Below are positions 49,801 through 63,015 of a stretch of 64,000 nucleotides of DNA, piece by piece. The translations under genes were made by a program, and so were the position numbers. Where the stretch lies: NCBI RefSeq assembly GCF_932526225.1, contig NC_064035.1, forward strand, positions 18,775,969-18,839,968, read 5' to 3'. Under the pieces are notes generated by a model. The model saw nothing but the letters and a program-made list of their open reading frames with translations, did no database searches and was not told the DNA's origin. This DNA comes from Nematostella vectensis. Its lineage: Eukaryota > Cnidaria > Anthozoa > Actiniaria > Edwardsiidae. Within the stretch, counting starts at the first letter, position 1. Each line of letters starts with the position of its first letter.

Positions 49801-52800
49801 TTTCTCCCAAGTCGATCCTGAGCTCTGGTAAATAGGCCACTAGACGAGTTACGTGTAGTCTGGCCGATGTTCTGAGAATTAGCCCTTTGTTGAAGCGACA
49901 GTGTACCCCACCTTGTGCTGCTTTATTAATGGTTCTCAATATGGCCTATGCATTCCATCTATATTTTTTTCTAGAGCTTGACTCTTTCTAGTTATACCAT
50001 TTTGCTTAAATATTCTGTTTGAAGTTGTAAGTATGTTTTGTGCACCAGCTAACAAGACCAAGGTATTGTATGGTTTACAACCCGAACCAGACCTGGGGAT
50101 CACCATTGAAGATGACAATGAGGAGGAAGACGACAAGGATAAACCAAAGGTTTGTGATAAGAGGCAAACTTGGATGGAATATAGTAATTCTACTCAATCT
50201 GTACAAAACATGCAAAATATTTAAATGGGTATAATAGCAAGGTTTCTTTCTAAAATCCTAAGGGTAAAAAACAATAATCTCTTTGGCAGATAACCTTTGT
50301 CAGCCATCTTGGATCCTATTTAAATTCATGAGCACACAGGAAGGAATACCAATCAAGATAAAAGCTCATTGCATTTTTTGGAGCATGTTTGCATGCTTGG
50401 CATGAGTAGTTTTTTTTATAGCTATTTATGTATGTTATTATATATATTTTTATAGCTATTTATGTATGTTAATATATATATTTCTGATGTTGATGCAGAA
50501 AAAGAAGCCAAAGAAAGAAAATGGCCCTGGTAAGCTAATTATTCAAAATTGTTCTTTATCTTAGCATTACCAAATAAAATTCAATTTTCAAAACAAAAGC
50601 AAGGGGGGGATACTAAAGAGGATTTCCTTGCATGTGGGAAAGCTGTGTGGTTTAAGGAACATGGCAGATTTTATTCAAGCACTGTTGGGGACAGCAGAGG
50701 TCAGATGAGTTTTTATTTTTGTGTGTGTGTTTTTTTTTCAGGAAGGAAAAAGTTTGAATTCAATCCCAATGCTCCTCCTCTCAACAGAATCCCATTCCCA
50801 GAAATGTAAGTGTTTTTGGTAAAGGACACTTCCAGTAATGTGTAGTGTTGTCCTGTCTGATACTACATCATTATTTGTTAAAGAATTAGGCGATTCAGTG
50901 AACTTTCACTTCATCATACCTTGATTTGGTTTATATCTTGTAGGAAAGACAGTGACAAAATTCACAAGGCACAAATTCTCAGAGAATCAGCAAAGAAGCT
51001 CAAACTTAGTGCAGAAGTTCTACCATCTATATGCTTCTACAGCCTGCTCAATGCCAACGAAGGGTAAAAACTGACATGCTGATGATGGCTTTGTCTGTCT
51101 CGCAAGAAAATGGAGTATGCACCCAGACAGTTTGTTGTTAAGGTGCCGCACCTGCTGTGGCTGTGTAATCCGATTCTTGAATGGCAGGCACTGCTGTAGT
51201 TGCTACAGTTGTGACAGTGTCTAGTTCTGTGGGGGCTTGTTCAGACCTCTGCCGTCTGCCCTCTGTTATCCCCTCTCCTCTTATTTCTGTCTGAACTCCT
51301 GCTTTCACAACAAGTCTTGAAAAAGCCTAAAATCTAATGATCTACTCTGAAAAAAGGTCATGTTTTATTTTTTCTATAAAAGTCTGATGAAGAGTTAAAT
51401 CATGGCATGCAACATAAAACCTTTCTTCAAACACATGCAACTGTAAGCACATTTCGCCATTAAAGCTTTTTTGTAACTTTTGATTCATCTTTTGTCTTTT
51501 AAAAATAACGTGAGAAATTTCCTCACAAATATCACACTTGAACAATGTTTTTGTATCCCAGAGTAAATTGTGCCACTATATCTGAGGATGCAGCACTTCT
51601 GAGTGCAGGGTTTGAAGACAGTACAATCCGCATCTGGACGCTTACACCACGCAAACTGCGCATGCTTAAGCCACCCTCGGAGCTGAACAAAATAGACAAG
51701 GAAGCAGGTATGGCTCGGATTAACGACACTACAATTTCTTTGCCAATTAGTTGTACAAACTGCATTTACCAAAAACACATACTGACAACACCAATCACCA
51801 ACCACAATAACACAGAAATTCAGTGTGAGTTGTTTTCACGCAAGCCCAGTTCATGGGGTGATTTAGGGAGCTAACTAGTATTTCCTGTCCATAGAGGATG
51901 TGATGGAGCGGATAATGGATGACAGGTCAGGATAAACTAAATCCTACTCAATCAAACATTTAGTTTAAGTATCTGGAATGTTTGTTGCCCTGCATTTTAG
52001 GTTTTTTTTTTTCCTGTATTGTTCTGGTACAGTATTACCTAGCCTAGCCAAGAGGGGAGTCATTTCTTTGAATAAACAAATGATGTGATGTATTTACTTT
52101 TGAATAAATAAATGATATGATGTATTTACTTAAAAAATATAGCAGTTAAAAACTAGAAAGGTTCTCAGAGGTTGTTCATAAGTCTACCTCCTCGGGACTG
52201 GAAAGAGTCCACCTGTCAGTTTGTAGTGACCGTGCATTTTTAAAACTTTCCTGCCCTATGGTTTGCTGGTATAGTTACGAGTGAATGGTTTGGATGGTTA
52301 TTTGTGTGTATTGTTTTTAAACACTTAAAAGTCTTAACTATGGGGGATGCGTTTTGCTTTGACAGGACTGCTAGCGAGTCACGGCGGCTGGTTGGTCACT
52401 CTGGCCCAGTGTTTGCTGTTAGTATTGACCACGATAACAAGTTCTTGTTGTCATGCTCTGAGGACAAAACCATTCGCCTGTGGAGTCTGTTTACCTTCAC
52501 CACCCTGGTGGCGTACAGAGGACACAACTATCCTGTGTGGGACGTCCAGTTCTGGTTAGTGTGTCCAGATAGTTTGGCCCTGTCCCTGACATGTCCTTCT
52601 GCAACATAATTTTTTGCATCCTATGAAATGCATGGCAGCCATAACCATGTTTTATATGTTGCCCCCCCCCCCCCCCCTCTCACCCTCCCCGAATATGTGC
52701 ATAACCTCTGATGTCAGTCTTTTCTGCCCAAACAGCCCACGTGGACACTATTTTGCCAGCACATCCCATGACCGGACAGCCCGACTTTGGTCCACAGACC

Positions 52801-55800
52801 ACCAGCAGCCCCTGCGGATATTTGCTGGACACGTCTCTGATGTTAATGTAAGTCTACTTTCCCTTGATATCCGATATTTGCCAGGCACGTCTCTGATGTT
52901 AATGTAAGTCTACTTTCCCTTGATATCCGATATTTGCCAGGCACGTCTCTGATGTTAATGTAAGTCTACTTTCCCTTGATATCCGATATTTGCCAGGCAC
53001 GTCTCTGATGTTAATGTAAGTCTACTTTCCCTTGATATCCGATATTTGCCAGGCACGTCTCTGATGTTAATGTAAGTCTACTTTCCCTTGATATCCGATA
53101 TTTGCTGGACACGTCTCTGATGTTGAAGTAAGTCTACTTTCCCTTGATATCCGATATTTGCCAGGCACGTCTCTGATGTTAACGTAAGTCTGCTTTTCCT
53201 CTTTCCCTTGATCTTTCGATATTCGCCGGGCATATCTCTGATGTTTAAGTAAATCTTCTCTTTCTTGATATCCGATATTTGCCAGGCACGTCTCTGATGT
53301 TAACGTAAGTCTGCTTTTCCTCTTTCCCTTGATCTTTCGATATTCGCCGGGCATATCTCTGATGTTTAAGTAAATCTTCTCTTCCTTGATATCCGATATT
53401 TGCCAGGCACGTCTCTGATGTTAACGTAAGTCTGCTTTTCCTCTTTCCCTTGATCTTTCGATATTCGCCGGGCATATCTCTGATGTTTAAGTAAATCTTC
53501 TCTTCCTTGATATCCGATATTTGCCAGGCACGTCTCTGATGTTAACGTAAGTCTGCTTTTCCTCTTTCCCTTGATCTTTCGATATTCGCCGGGCATATCT
53601 CTGATGTTGAAGTAAGTCTTCTCTTTCTTGATCTTCCGATATTTGCCGGGCATGTCTCTGATGTTAACGTAAGTCTATGCTTTCCCTCGATCTTTCTATA
53701 TTTTGCGGGCATGTCTCTGATGTTCAAGTAAGTCTTCTCTTCCTTGATCTTCTGATATTTGCCGAACATGTCTCTGATGTTAAAGTAAGTCTGCTTTTTC
53801 CGATTTCCGATATTCCCTTGATATCCGATATTTGCCGGGCACGTCTGCTTTTACAGTGCGACCAGTAAAACCGTCGCAGTCTTAACAAGTCGCAGTGTCT
53901 GAGTTCTCGCGTCTGATTCTTCAGAAGACAATAAACAATGAACACGTATCTTAGGTGTTCCCAGTTTTACTGGTTGTGCTGTAAATGTGATCGATGTTTA
54001 TCATGTTTTCTTGGTTGAGAAGATGTTTTCTTGGTGTTATCTAGCCACCTCTATGATTGTGTCATTTATTCGTCACACCTGTGAGGATTGAGACTTCACA
54101 TCAGTCGCGATCAAGTCTGATGAGACAAAACAACGCTGGGCTATTACTAGAACCCAAAACAACGCTGTGGTTATTTCTAGAACCAAATATAAACTGTTAG
54201 GGTGTGGTATCTCAAGGCCATTGGTTAACCGTCTTTTCTATCGATTTCTGTTGTAGAAAGTTGCGTTTCATCCCAACTGCAATTACATCGCTACGGGTTC
54301 AAGTGATCGCACAGTGCGCCTGTGGGATATCCAGACTGGGAGCTCTGTGCGTCTCTTTACCGGACATAAGGTGCGTACTTGCTTGTTGTCTGGTCATAAG
54401 GTCCGTACTTGCTTGTTGTCTGGTCATAAGGTACGTACTTGCTTGTTGTCTGGTCATAAGGTGCGTACTTGCTTGTTGTCTGGTCATAAGGTACGTACTT
54501 GCTTGTTGTCTGGTCATAAGGTGCGTACTTGCTTGCTGCCTGGTCATAAGGTACGTACTTGCTTGCTGCCTGGTCATAAGGTGCGTACTTGCTTGTTGTC
54601 TGGTCATAAGGTACGTACTTGCTTGCTGCATATGCTCACTCCCGGACGTAAGGTACTTGCGCGGGGCATAAGTTTGCTACATTGGTCTAACCATAAACTG
54701 ATAGCCTATTACAGTATTCTTTAATCCATTACCAGACTGGCCAATCGTCATGTTGTGTTATATTCCAGGCTGCTGTCTCATCACCTATACTAAACATAAC
54801 AAATTGTTGTGTTCTATATTCCAGGCTGCTGTTCAGTCTCTTGCGTTTTCTCGTAACGGAAGGCATCTCATTTCGTCAGGTAATGTCTGATGTAAAGTCA
54901 GTCACGTTTAAGTACATTTGATCATATACCGCGATGAAAATTTGCGCTATACAAATACATGAATTTCAATTCTATTCATTGCTAGTATTGACTATGTAAC
55001 GTTTATATAATTAATATATATTTATATTTATATAGGGTAAAGTTGCCCATCATTTAAAGTAGTGATTCTCTTCCTGTTCAGTGCGTATATATAATTTTGT
55101 TTAACTACAAGCGTGGATAAGCGCTTCTAAATAAATGGAACCTTGCTTAGTGGGATTGCTTTAATACTGTGCTGACATTTTTTCTAACTACAGGCGTGGA
55201 TACACGCCTGCTCGTATGGGACCTGGCCGAGGGGACGCTTGTGGCAGAGCTAAAGGGACACACAGACACTGTTTACTCGCTGTGTTTCTCGCGGGACGGT
55301 ACCATTCTTGCGTCAGCGGGTCTGGATAACTGCATCAAGCTGTGGAATACTAGCGTCTTCTGTAACCAAGACGAGGATGATGATGACGGTCGACATGCAG
55401 GGTATGGTTGCTCATCATTCGAATAAGTGATTCTATCCCTGTTCAGGTGCTCGTTTCTCGAAACACCCGAGAATTCTCGGGCCCGAAAACGATTTATTTC
55501 TTAAATTTGAAAAGCTGGCTAATCTTATGAAATTTATGATATCGAAATGTGTTGAAATATCGTCAAACATCGTATTTTACCACAAAGATTCATGTGAAGG
55601 ATGATTCTCTTTATAGATTTATAGATTTTGACTTTTCTCGAACTTCTCGGGCCCGAAATTCACATGGCTTAAATATTAAGAAAGTTCTCGGGACCTCGCA
55701 GCCCCCCAAGACTTTCCGGGTAACTTTTTGGCTTCAGCGAAACTTCGAAAATAGCCCTATTGAGCGTAATCATTTGGAATATGAACCAAGAGCAAGTTCA

Positions 55801-56658
55801 AACGGTTCTAAAACATAAAAGCGGTTCTGCAAAAGGAAAACATGCGAAATTTTTAGCAGAAATGCAAAATAAAGTTTTCGGGCCCGAGAATTCTCGGGAG
55901 TTTCGAGAAACGGGCGCCAGCGCTGTAGTAGGCTTCGTAATATTTGGTGGTGGTGGTGGTTGGGGGGTGGGGGTAGGGGGTGGAGGGCAAGATACAAAGC
56001 ATTCAGAAAATATTGGGTGACACAGCCACGCCCCTAATGGTCATTTTCTTATATTTTTTATCATATCGGGGGGATATGTGGTGTTAAGAAAGCATCCCCA
56101 GTGCCCAACCCCAGCTTCAGCCCTGCTGTTACAACTAAGTATTATTCACGCTGACATCCCTGGTGTGTGAAGTCTTACATGAATGGGTGGTGTACAGGAG
56201 ACGTTGTAGTCTGTGCCACGGTTTTACTGTGAAAGCTCAATTAAGTCCCCATCTCTTTAAAGCCCTCTCATATAAGTCTCTCCTTAAAGGCTAAAATTCC
56301 CTAGAATATCCAAGAGTTCAAGTGATTCTGGTCTCATCCTTAGAGTCAAGCATACTAGATTATAGCATGTGAGACCCAAATACCTGGACTTAATAACGGG
56401 GAAATGAAATAAGCCTTCTATTAAACCCTTCTCTTCAAGACAAAAAAGAAAAGAATTAATCCACCCGAGCTATCTGAGCTGTATAGTCATGCTGGCTATG
56501 TTCTTAGCAAGTACTTTGTTAAATTGTTTTGTTCATCCAGGTTGGACAAGTCTTCGTCGTGCTTGCTCGGCTCGTACTCCACCAAGAAGACGCCCATTCA
56601 CTGCTTGCACTTCACCTTCAGGAATCTCCTACTGGCAGCAGGGCCATTCAATTCATGA
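43843..56658 (+). CDS. TAF5: TAF5, WD40 subunit of TFIID/SAGA
   Basis: TAF5 is a scaffold subunit of general transcription factor TFIID (and of SAGA in some lineages). Exons: 43843-43956, 44199-44314, 44453-44491, 46973-47012, 47093-47171, 47619-47742, 48312-48375, 48919-48973, 49640-49717, 50049-50149, 50499-50529, 50742-50805, 50944-51063, 51562-51707, 51895-51925, 52366-52554, 52736-52847, 54257-54370, 54825-54879, 55194-55401, 56541-56658. Phases agree throughout; 1998 nt, 665 residues (human 800, with a longer N-terminus). A LisH-like helix pair lies at residues about 22-50. The TAF5 NTD2 domain follows (about 77-237; [19 protein letters not shown]), then an acidic/Lys linker ([14 protein letters not shown]). 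WD40 repeats fill about 342-630 ([54 protein letters not shown]), and the end is [18 protein letters not shown]. Three junctions around exons 17-19 are tandemly duplicated. Confidence 0.97.
52831..53850. repeat. 56-bp then 121-bp tandem array containing copies of the TAF5 exon-17 donor
   Basis: The array starts inside the coding end of exon 17: ACGTCTCTGATGTTAAT, then the donor GTAAGT at 52848, then CTACTTTCCCTTGATATCC. The same sequence recurs every 56 bp (52831, 52887, 52943 and on). From about 53200 it changes to a 121-bp higher-order unit with alternating AACGTAAGTCTGC and TTTAAGTAAATC variants. Nearly every copy keeps a GTAAGT-like donor, and many keep TTTGCCAG upstream of it. The array fills much of the 1.4-kb intron. 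ORFs of both strands in it are artefacts. Confidence 0.95.
54362..54622. repeat. 30-bp tandem array repeating the TAF5 exon-18 donor
   Basis: The exon end GGACATAAG and its donor GTGCGT (54371) are followed by ACTTGCTTGTTGTC and TGGTCATAAG, after which the 30-bp unit repeats about eight times. CATAAG followed by GT occurs at donors 54371, 54401, 54431, 54461, 54491, 54521, 54551, 54581 and 54611. Donors alternate between GTGCGT and GTACGT in most of the array, which suggests later copying in 60-bp pairs. The unit is a multiple of three, so the WD40 frame stays open into the intron. Confidence 0.96.
54750..54838. repeat. 56-bp direct duplication of the TAF5 exon-19 acceptor
   Basis: TATTCCAGGCTGCTGT occurs at 54761 and again at 54817, each preceded by TTGTTGTGTT-like sequence. 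The second copy is the acceptor of the WD40 exon 54825-54879. Use of the first would add 56 nt and shift the frame. Confidence 0.85.
55449..55916. mobile_element. ~0.47-kb inverted-repeat element in the last TAF5 intron
   Basis: The left end (about 55449-55491: CTCGTTTCTCGAAACACCC, GAGAATTCTCGGGCCCGAAA) is matched in inverted orientation at about 55872-55916 with few differences. Each end contains the inner palindrome GAGAATTCTC next to GGGCCC. The interior repeats CTTCTCGGGCCCGAAAT once more. No coding capacity is apparent. This fits a MITE-type non-autonomous DNA transposon. Confidence 0.8.
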
Positions 56659-59021
56659 CACGCCTTGCCACGCCCTCACAAAGCGCCTGATGGTACTCGA
56701 CCACGCCTTTCACACGCCACCCCAATCCTCTCCGGAATGGGCGTGGGGGAAGAACTGCATTGGATGAAAAAAAACAACAACAGTGTCATCATCCCCATGC
56801 AAGTTCATATTCGCAGTGCAACTTTCCCAGCTGAGACGATGCTATAGCGGGCACCAAAAGAAGTCGTTGTTTTTGTGTACTTGCACATTGCTTCCAGAGT
56901 CGTCGTCTTTCTCTGGTGGTGTAACATGTACAGCATTCCAGACGTAACAAACCTGCGTCATCTAAGCCCGGATTTGCTCCTGAAAACTAACTTGTTATGA
57001 TTCGTGAAGTTGTTATTTGTACATAGCTGTGCTGCCAATTCAAGCCGCCATGTTTCCTAGCACTCTCTGTTGCGATGTTTATACAAACGTTCCTCCAATT
57101 GAGAGCAATTAACAATTAACACCTTAAAAGGTCATTAGTTTGAGAATAAACACTCACGCCCGACTTCTTAAAGAGGTAGACTCATCAGCTGCGCATCCCA
57201 TCTACATATTTTCCCATGGGCCACCCTCTCTACGATTCTTATAAAATATCAGGCGAACCACAAAGACTTGTTTGGGATTCGTCATAGGGTAGCTTTTGTA
57301 ATGACGGATTGTTAAGAAACCGTGGCTCACGAAAAACGCACGAAATTAAAACAAGGAAAAAGAATACCGATGGCACACGTTGAGAGGGGTTTAGAAACAG
57401 CCGTAAAAGCGCGGGCGTGAACGTCTTATCAACACATGGTCTTGGTATGATAATAATTTAAAACAACAGAAACATCCGTGTAGTTGGACTGTACATAAAC
57501 TTTGTAAATATTTTCTCTAAACCGTGAAAAATACACCGCGTTGTCCGTGTTTCATTAACCGTTTGGTTGAAAGTCGTTTTAATTGGTGGCGTAGTATTTT
57601 ATATTTTGAACCATGGTCTAAGCCTAAACCAATTTTAAGGTTGTATGGATAATGATCGAAAGCAATTGAAAAGAAAGTGCCTTTTGATAATCTCCTGTAA
57701 GTCAATATTGTCGAATAATGCCTCTATTCACGCTGAAAAGCAAACTAAATCATTATTCATTAGTGGGCTGACTATTATGGCACCTTGTTCAATTACTGTA
57801 AACAACTCTCAACGCGCCAAAAGACCTTTCTGGGTCGGCCACAAAAGAAACAAATAAACACTCAAAGGGGGCATATTTACAGATTTTCATTAAAAGCAGA
57901 TTAATGATTATTCTCGAGGCCCTGGTGAATTGTGTTCCAATTTCCTCTTTCTGATAAAGTATCGTGGACAACTCGTATCAATTAGCGCCCTGCACAAAGC
58001 AGCCTCTTCATTTGGAATTGATCGCGCGATAAAATCAAAGAAAAAAACAGAACGCTTAAGACATTCCGGCGACTGTGCGTCCTAGGACCATTGAAACCGG
58101 CAAACTTTAGTGCAAAAGAATCAATGGACAAGATAAGACGCTCGTTTGCATATCACTTAAAATTCGGCCAGTGCTAAATGGCCTTTTTACGATTAAAAGA
58201 GACTCCTTGGTAGTTCAACTGGCTCCGGGCGCACATTTGTCTATGGTTGTCGAAGTCTGGCTGATCTACTACCTGGCAAGGATATGTTCATTGAAATCAG
58301 TGCGTAATCTTCATTTAAATAGAGAAGATTACATACTTTTGCTCAATTCAAAAAGCGAACGTAATTTTCTTTATTCTCGCTAGTCATGTAGGCGCCGTAA
58401 AGACGGCTTACTCCCAAGATATTCTTTATTCAAAAGTCTTATCAATTCGCTTGAATAACGCAAAGATTATTATCCGTGCAATATTTCTATGAGCTTAAAT
58501 CTTGCTCTCTAGTATACTGTTTACATATAAGTGAATTCTTGCCAGTTCTCTTGGAGCAAAAATATGCTTGCAAATGGCTTCCTGAACTTGGCCGAAAAAG
58601 GATTTTTTAAAGTGATTGTGGTATATATCACAATGCAAGAACAATGGCACGTCATGATAAATGGGCATAAAAGCCTGTGAAGTTGGCGCTAGCAGCTCGA
58701 ATTTGGAAATCGTCTCTTGTTTAAGTGTATTTACTAGGAGTATCAAAAGAGAGTGTGCATCGAAACAAGTTGAACGCAAGTCTGCAGCGGTTGGCGCAGA
58801 AGTTGATTTGGGAAAGGGTCGTATGAGGCAGCGTCAAAATGTCACGGAGTCTCCGGAACCAAATCGTGTGTCGCCAGTCAGCGTATAGTTTCTCCACCCA
58901 TCGTGTGACGCGAAAACACGCTCTTGTCACGGCTACAAGTGTCTGGATACGCTCGACTCAAGTACAAACACACTGCTAATCCGCCAATACCTCCTGAATA
59001 CCACCAAGAGCGTTACTTAGA
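56659..59021. other. TAF5 3' flank and intergenic DNA
   Basis: An AATAAA at 57145-57150 is a reasonable TAF5 polyadenylation signal about 490 bp past the stop. The remainder up to the candidate first exon at 59022 has only short ORFs with no family features. Confidence 0.5.
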
Positions 59022-59130
59022 ATGCACGGTATTCTACCAACCTTTAGAACTGCCCCAAGCCCTGGCTACTACATCTTTATAGGAGTAATCGCCGTCCTTG
59101 TATCCAGGGTGAAATGCGAGGCGTTGCGCG
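59022..59130 (+). CDS. candidate signal-peptide first exon of the VWC-VWD gene
   Basis: ATG 59022 opens MHGILPTFRTAPSPG, a hydrophobic core (YYIFIGVIAVLVS) and RVKCEALR, then a donor GTACGT at 59131 in phase 1. This is the right shape for a secretory leader and it precedes the VWC exons on the same strand. The first VWC exon seen (60585) begins in phase 0, so at least one further exon, or a shifted acceptor within 60585-60595, is needed to join them. I could not find an intermediate exon. Confidence 0.45.
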
Positions 59131-60423
59131 GTACGTTTAGCAAATATGCCAATTGATGCTCTTAATGGATTTACCCACAATCATATGCCACTAATGGATG
59201 TTGATTTATTTGCTTAGGGAGTTTAGCGCGATGCTCTACAGAGAATGCTATTGTGAGGTTACCGATCTTGTCCGGTAACCCGTGTATCGTCTGCCGATGT
59301 AAGGTACGAGAGAAAGCGTGCTTTAACCCGCCAGGCAATTGCGCACCATTTACGCTAGTAGTTCTTCTATAAACAGATCCGGTTAGCAACTTTGTTTAGA
59401 CTTCTGATAGCTCCTTGACTCCGTGCAAGGGGGGTGATTTGACAGCGTTAAGTGGCTTGCGCATATCAGTTGCCATGTCAAATCAAGGTGAAGGCGAGTG
59501 GCTTTTCTTTAAATGCACTTCTTTTGTTCGTTATCATTATCATTATCAAAGTGAGGAATGCAACAGAATAATACTCTTCTGTAAAAAGAATACGGCTTTC
59601 TTTTCTTGTTCTGTTTTAATTCAAATGTTTTTCTTAGGCATTAAGGTCCGGACATATCCGTCATATCTCGTCACGTCTTTTCAACCATATTTCCTGATCG
59701 CATTTTTTGCGATTCTTTTCCAATGTCTTTTTCAACTTTCAGACTTGGGATTCTTGAGGGTTACAATAAACACTGAAATAATCCTATTTATTTTTATCTC
59801 CTTGTACGTGATGCCCTGTGAATTTGATGCTCTTTTTGGGTTGAACTTGGACAAACGTTTACGAATTCCATTTCCGGAGTGTCATGTCGGTTATATCAAA
59901 CGGGCTTTGAAAGGTAGAATGTACATGGTATGAATTACGATGACAGTTAAACATGGGGGCTGGGGGGTACTTATATGGTGAAAAAGCTTGAATTAAACTC
60001 AAATGATGTTGGAAAACATTGCGATCATCACCACAGAGGTACCTGTATTGAGCGGTCAAGGCGTAGGACAGGGTGGAGTGGCCGCTTATTTGAGGTTAAC
60101 AGGAAAAGTTAAGAAACAGAAACAACTAGATGTCTCACAGCAAGATCCGCCATAAAATGCCTAAATTGCGTCATTGTCTTTGAATGCTGTTTTACAACTC
60201 ATTTTAAATATGGACTTTTCTTTGCATCTATTCAATTCATTGACTTAGCTCAGGTAAAAAGCACATTGTAAGTTATACTTGACTGTAAAATGATGGCCGT
60301 GCCCGCTTAATAGAGGTTATATAATGACTGGTGGAGTGAGTATTTTATGATCTGGGAAAGGGGGCCTTTAAGTAGCTGTTTTGCAAAAATATTAGGGTGG
60401 TGCTTTTCGTGTTAACCATGTTG
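59131..60423. other. interval between candidate leader exon and VWC exons
   Basis: An ORF of 172 codons at 59415-59933 has hydrophobic, Phe-rich composition with no recognisable domain and is probably chance. No Cys-rich VWC-like exon was found, although the phases suggest one should exist. A short CATTAT tract lies at about 59530. Confidence 0.45.
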
Positions 60424-60584
60424 TGTTCGTGGTTGTCCGCTACATACTCGTTACCCCAACGGTATATTTTCGGGATGTGTTCGTGATACCGGTATGTTCG
60501 TAACGCTAACGGTAGATTTTCGGGATGTGTTCGTGATACCGGTATGTTCGTAACGCTAACGGTAGATTTTCGGTATGTACCTAG
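60424..60584. repeat. 50-bp tandem repeat ending at a VWC-exon acceptor
   Basis: About 2.5 copies of a 50-bp unit (TTTTCGGGATGTGTTCGTGA, TACCGGTATGTTCGTAACGC and so on). The last partial copy runs into GGTATGTACCTAG and the exon that begins GATAACC. The repeat copies carry GTGATACC at the matching place, so the unit resembles the acceptor/exon start. Confidence 0.8.
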
Positions 60585-62978
<2,394 letters not shown>

Positions 62979-63015
62979 GTTTGCCAGGATTTCTTGAGTT
63001 GGTGTGATGTATAAC

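Noticed and set aside
53067-53769. Four overlapping minus-strand ORFs with Arg/Lys-rich repeats
   Set aside because: Antisense reading of the TAF5 intron array.
59415-59933. 172-codon hydrophobic ORF
   Set aside because: No family resemblance; its Phe/Leu-rich composition follows the T-rich strand, and it shows no consistent link to the VWC-VWD exons.
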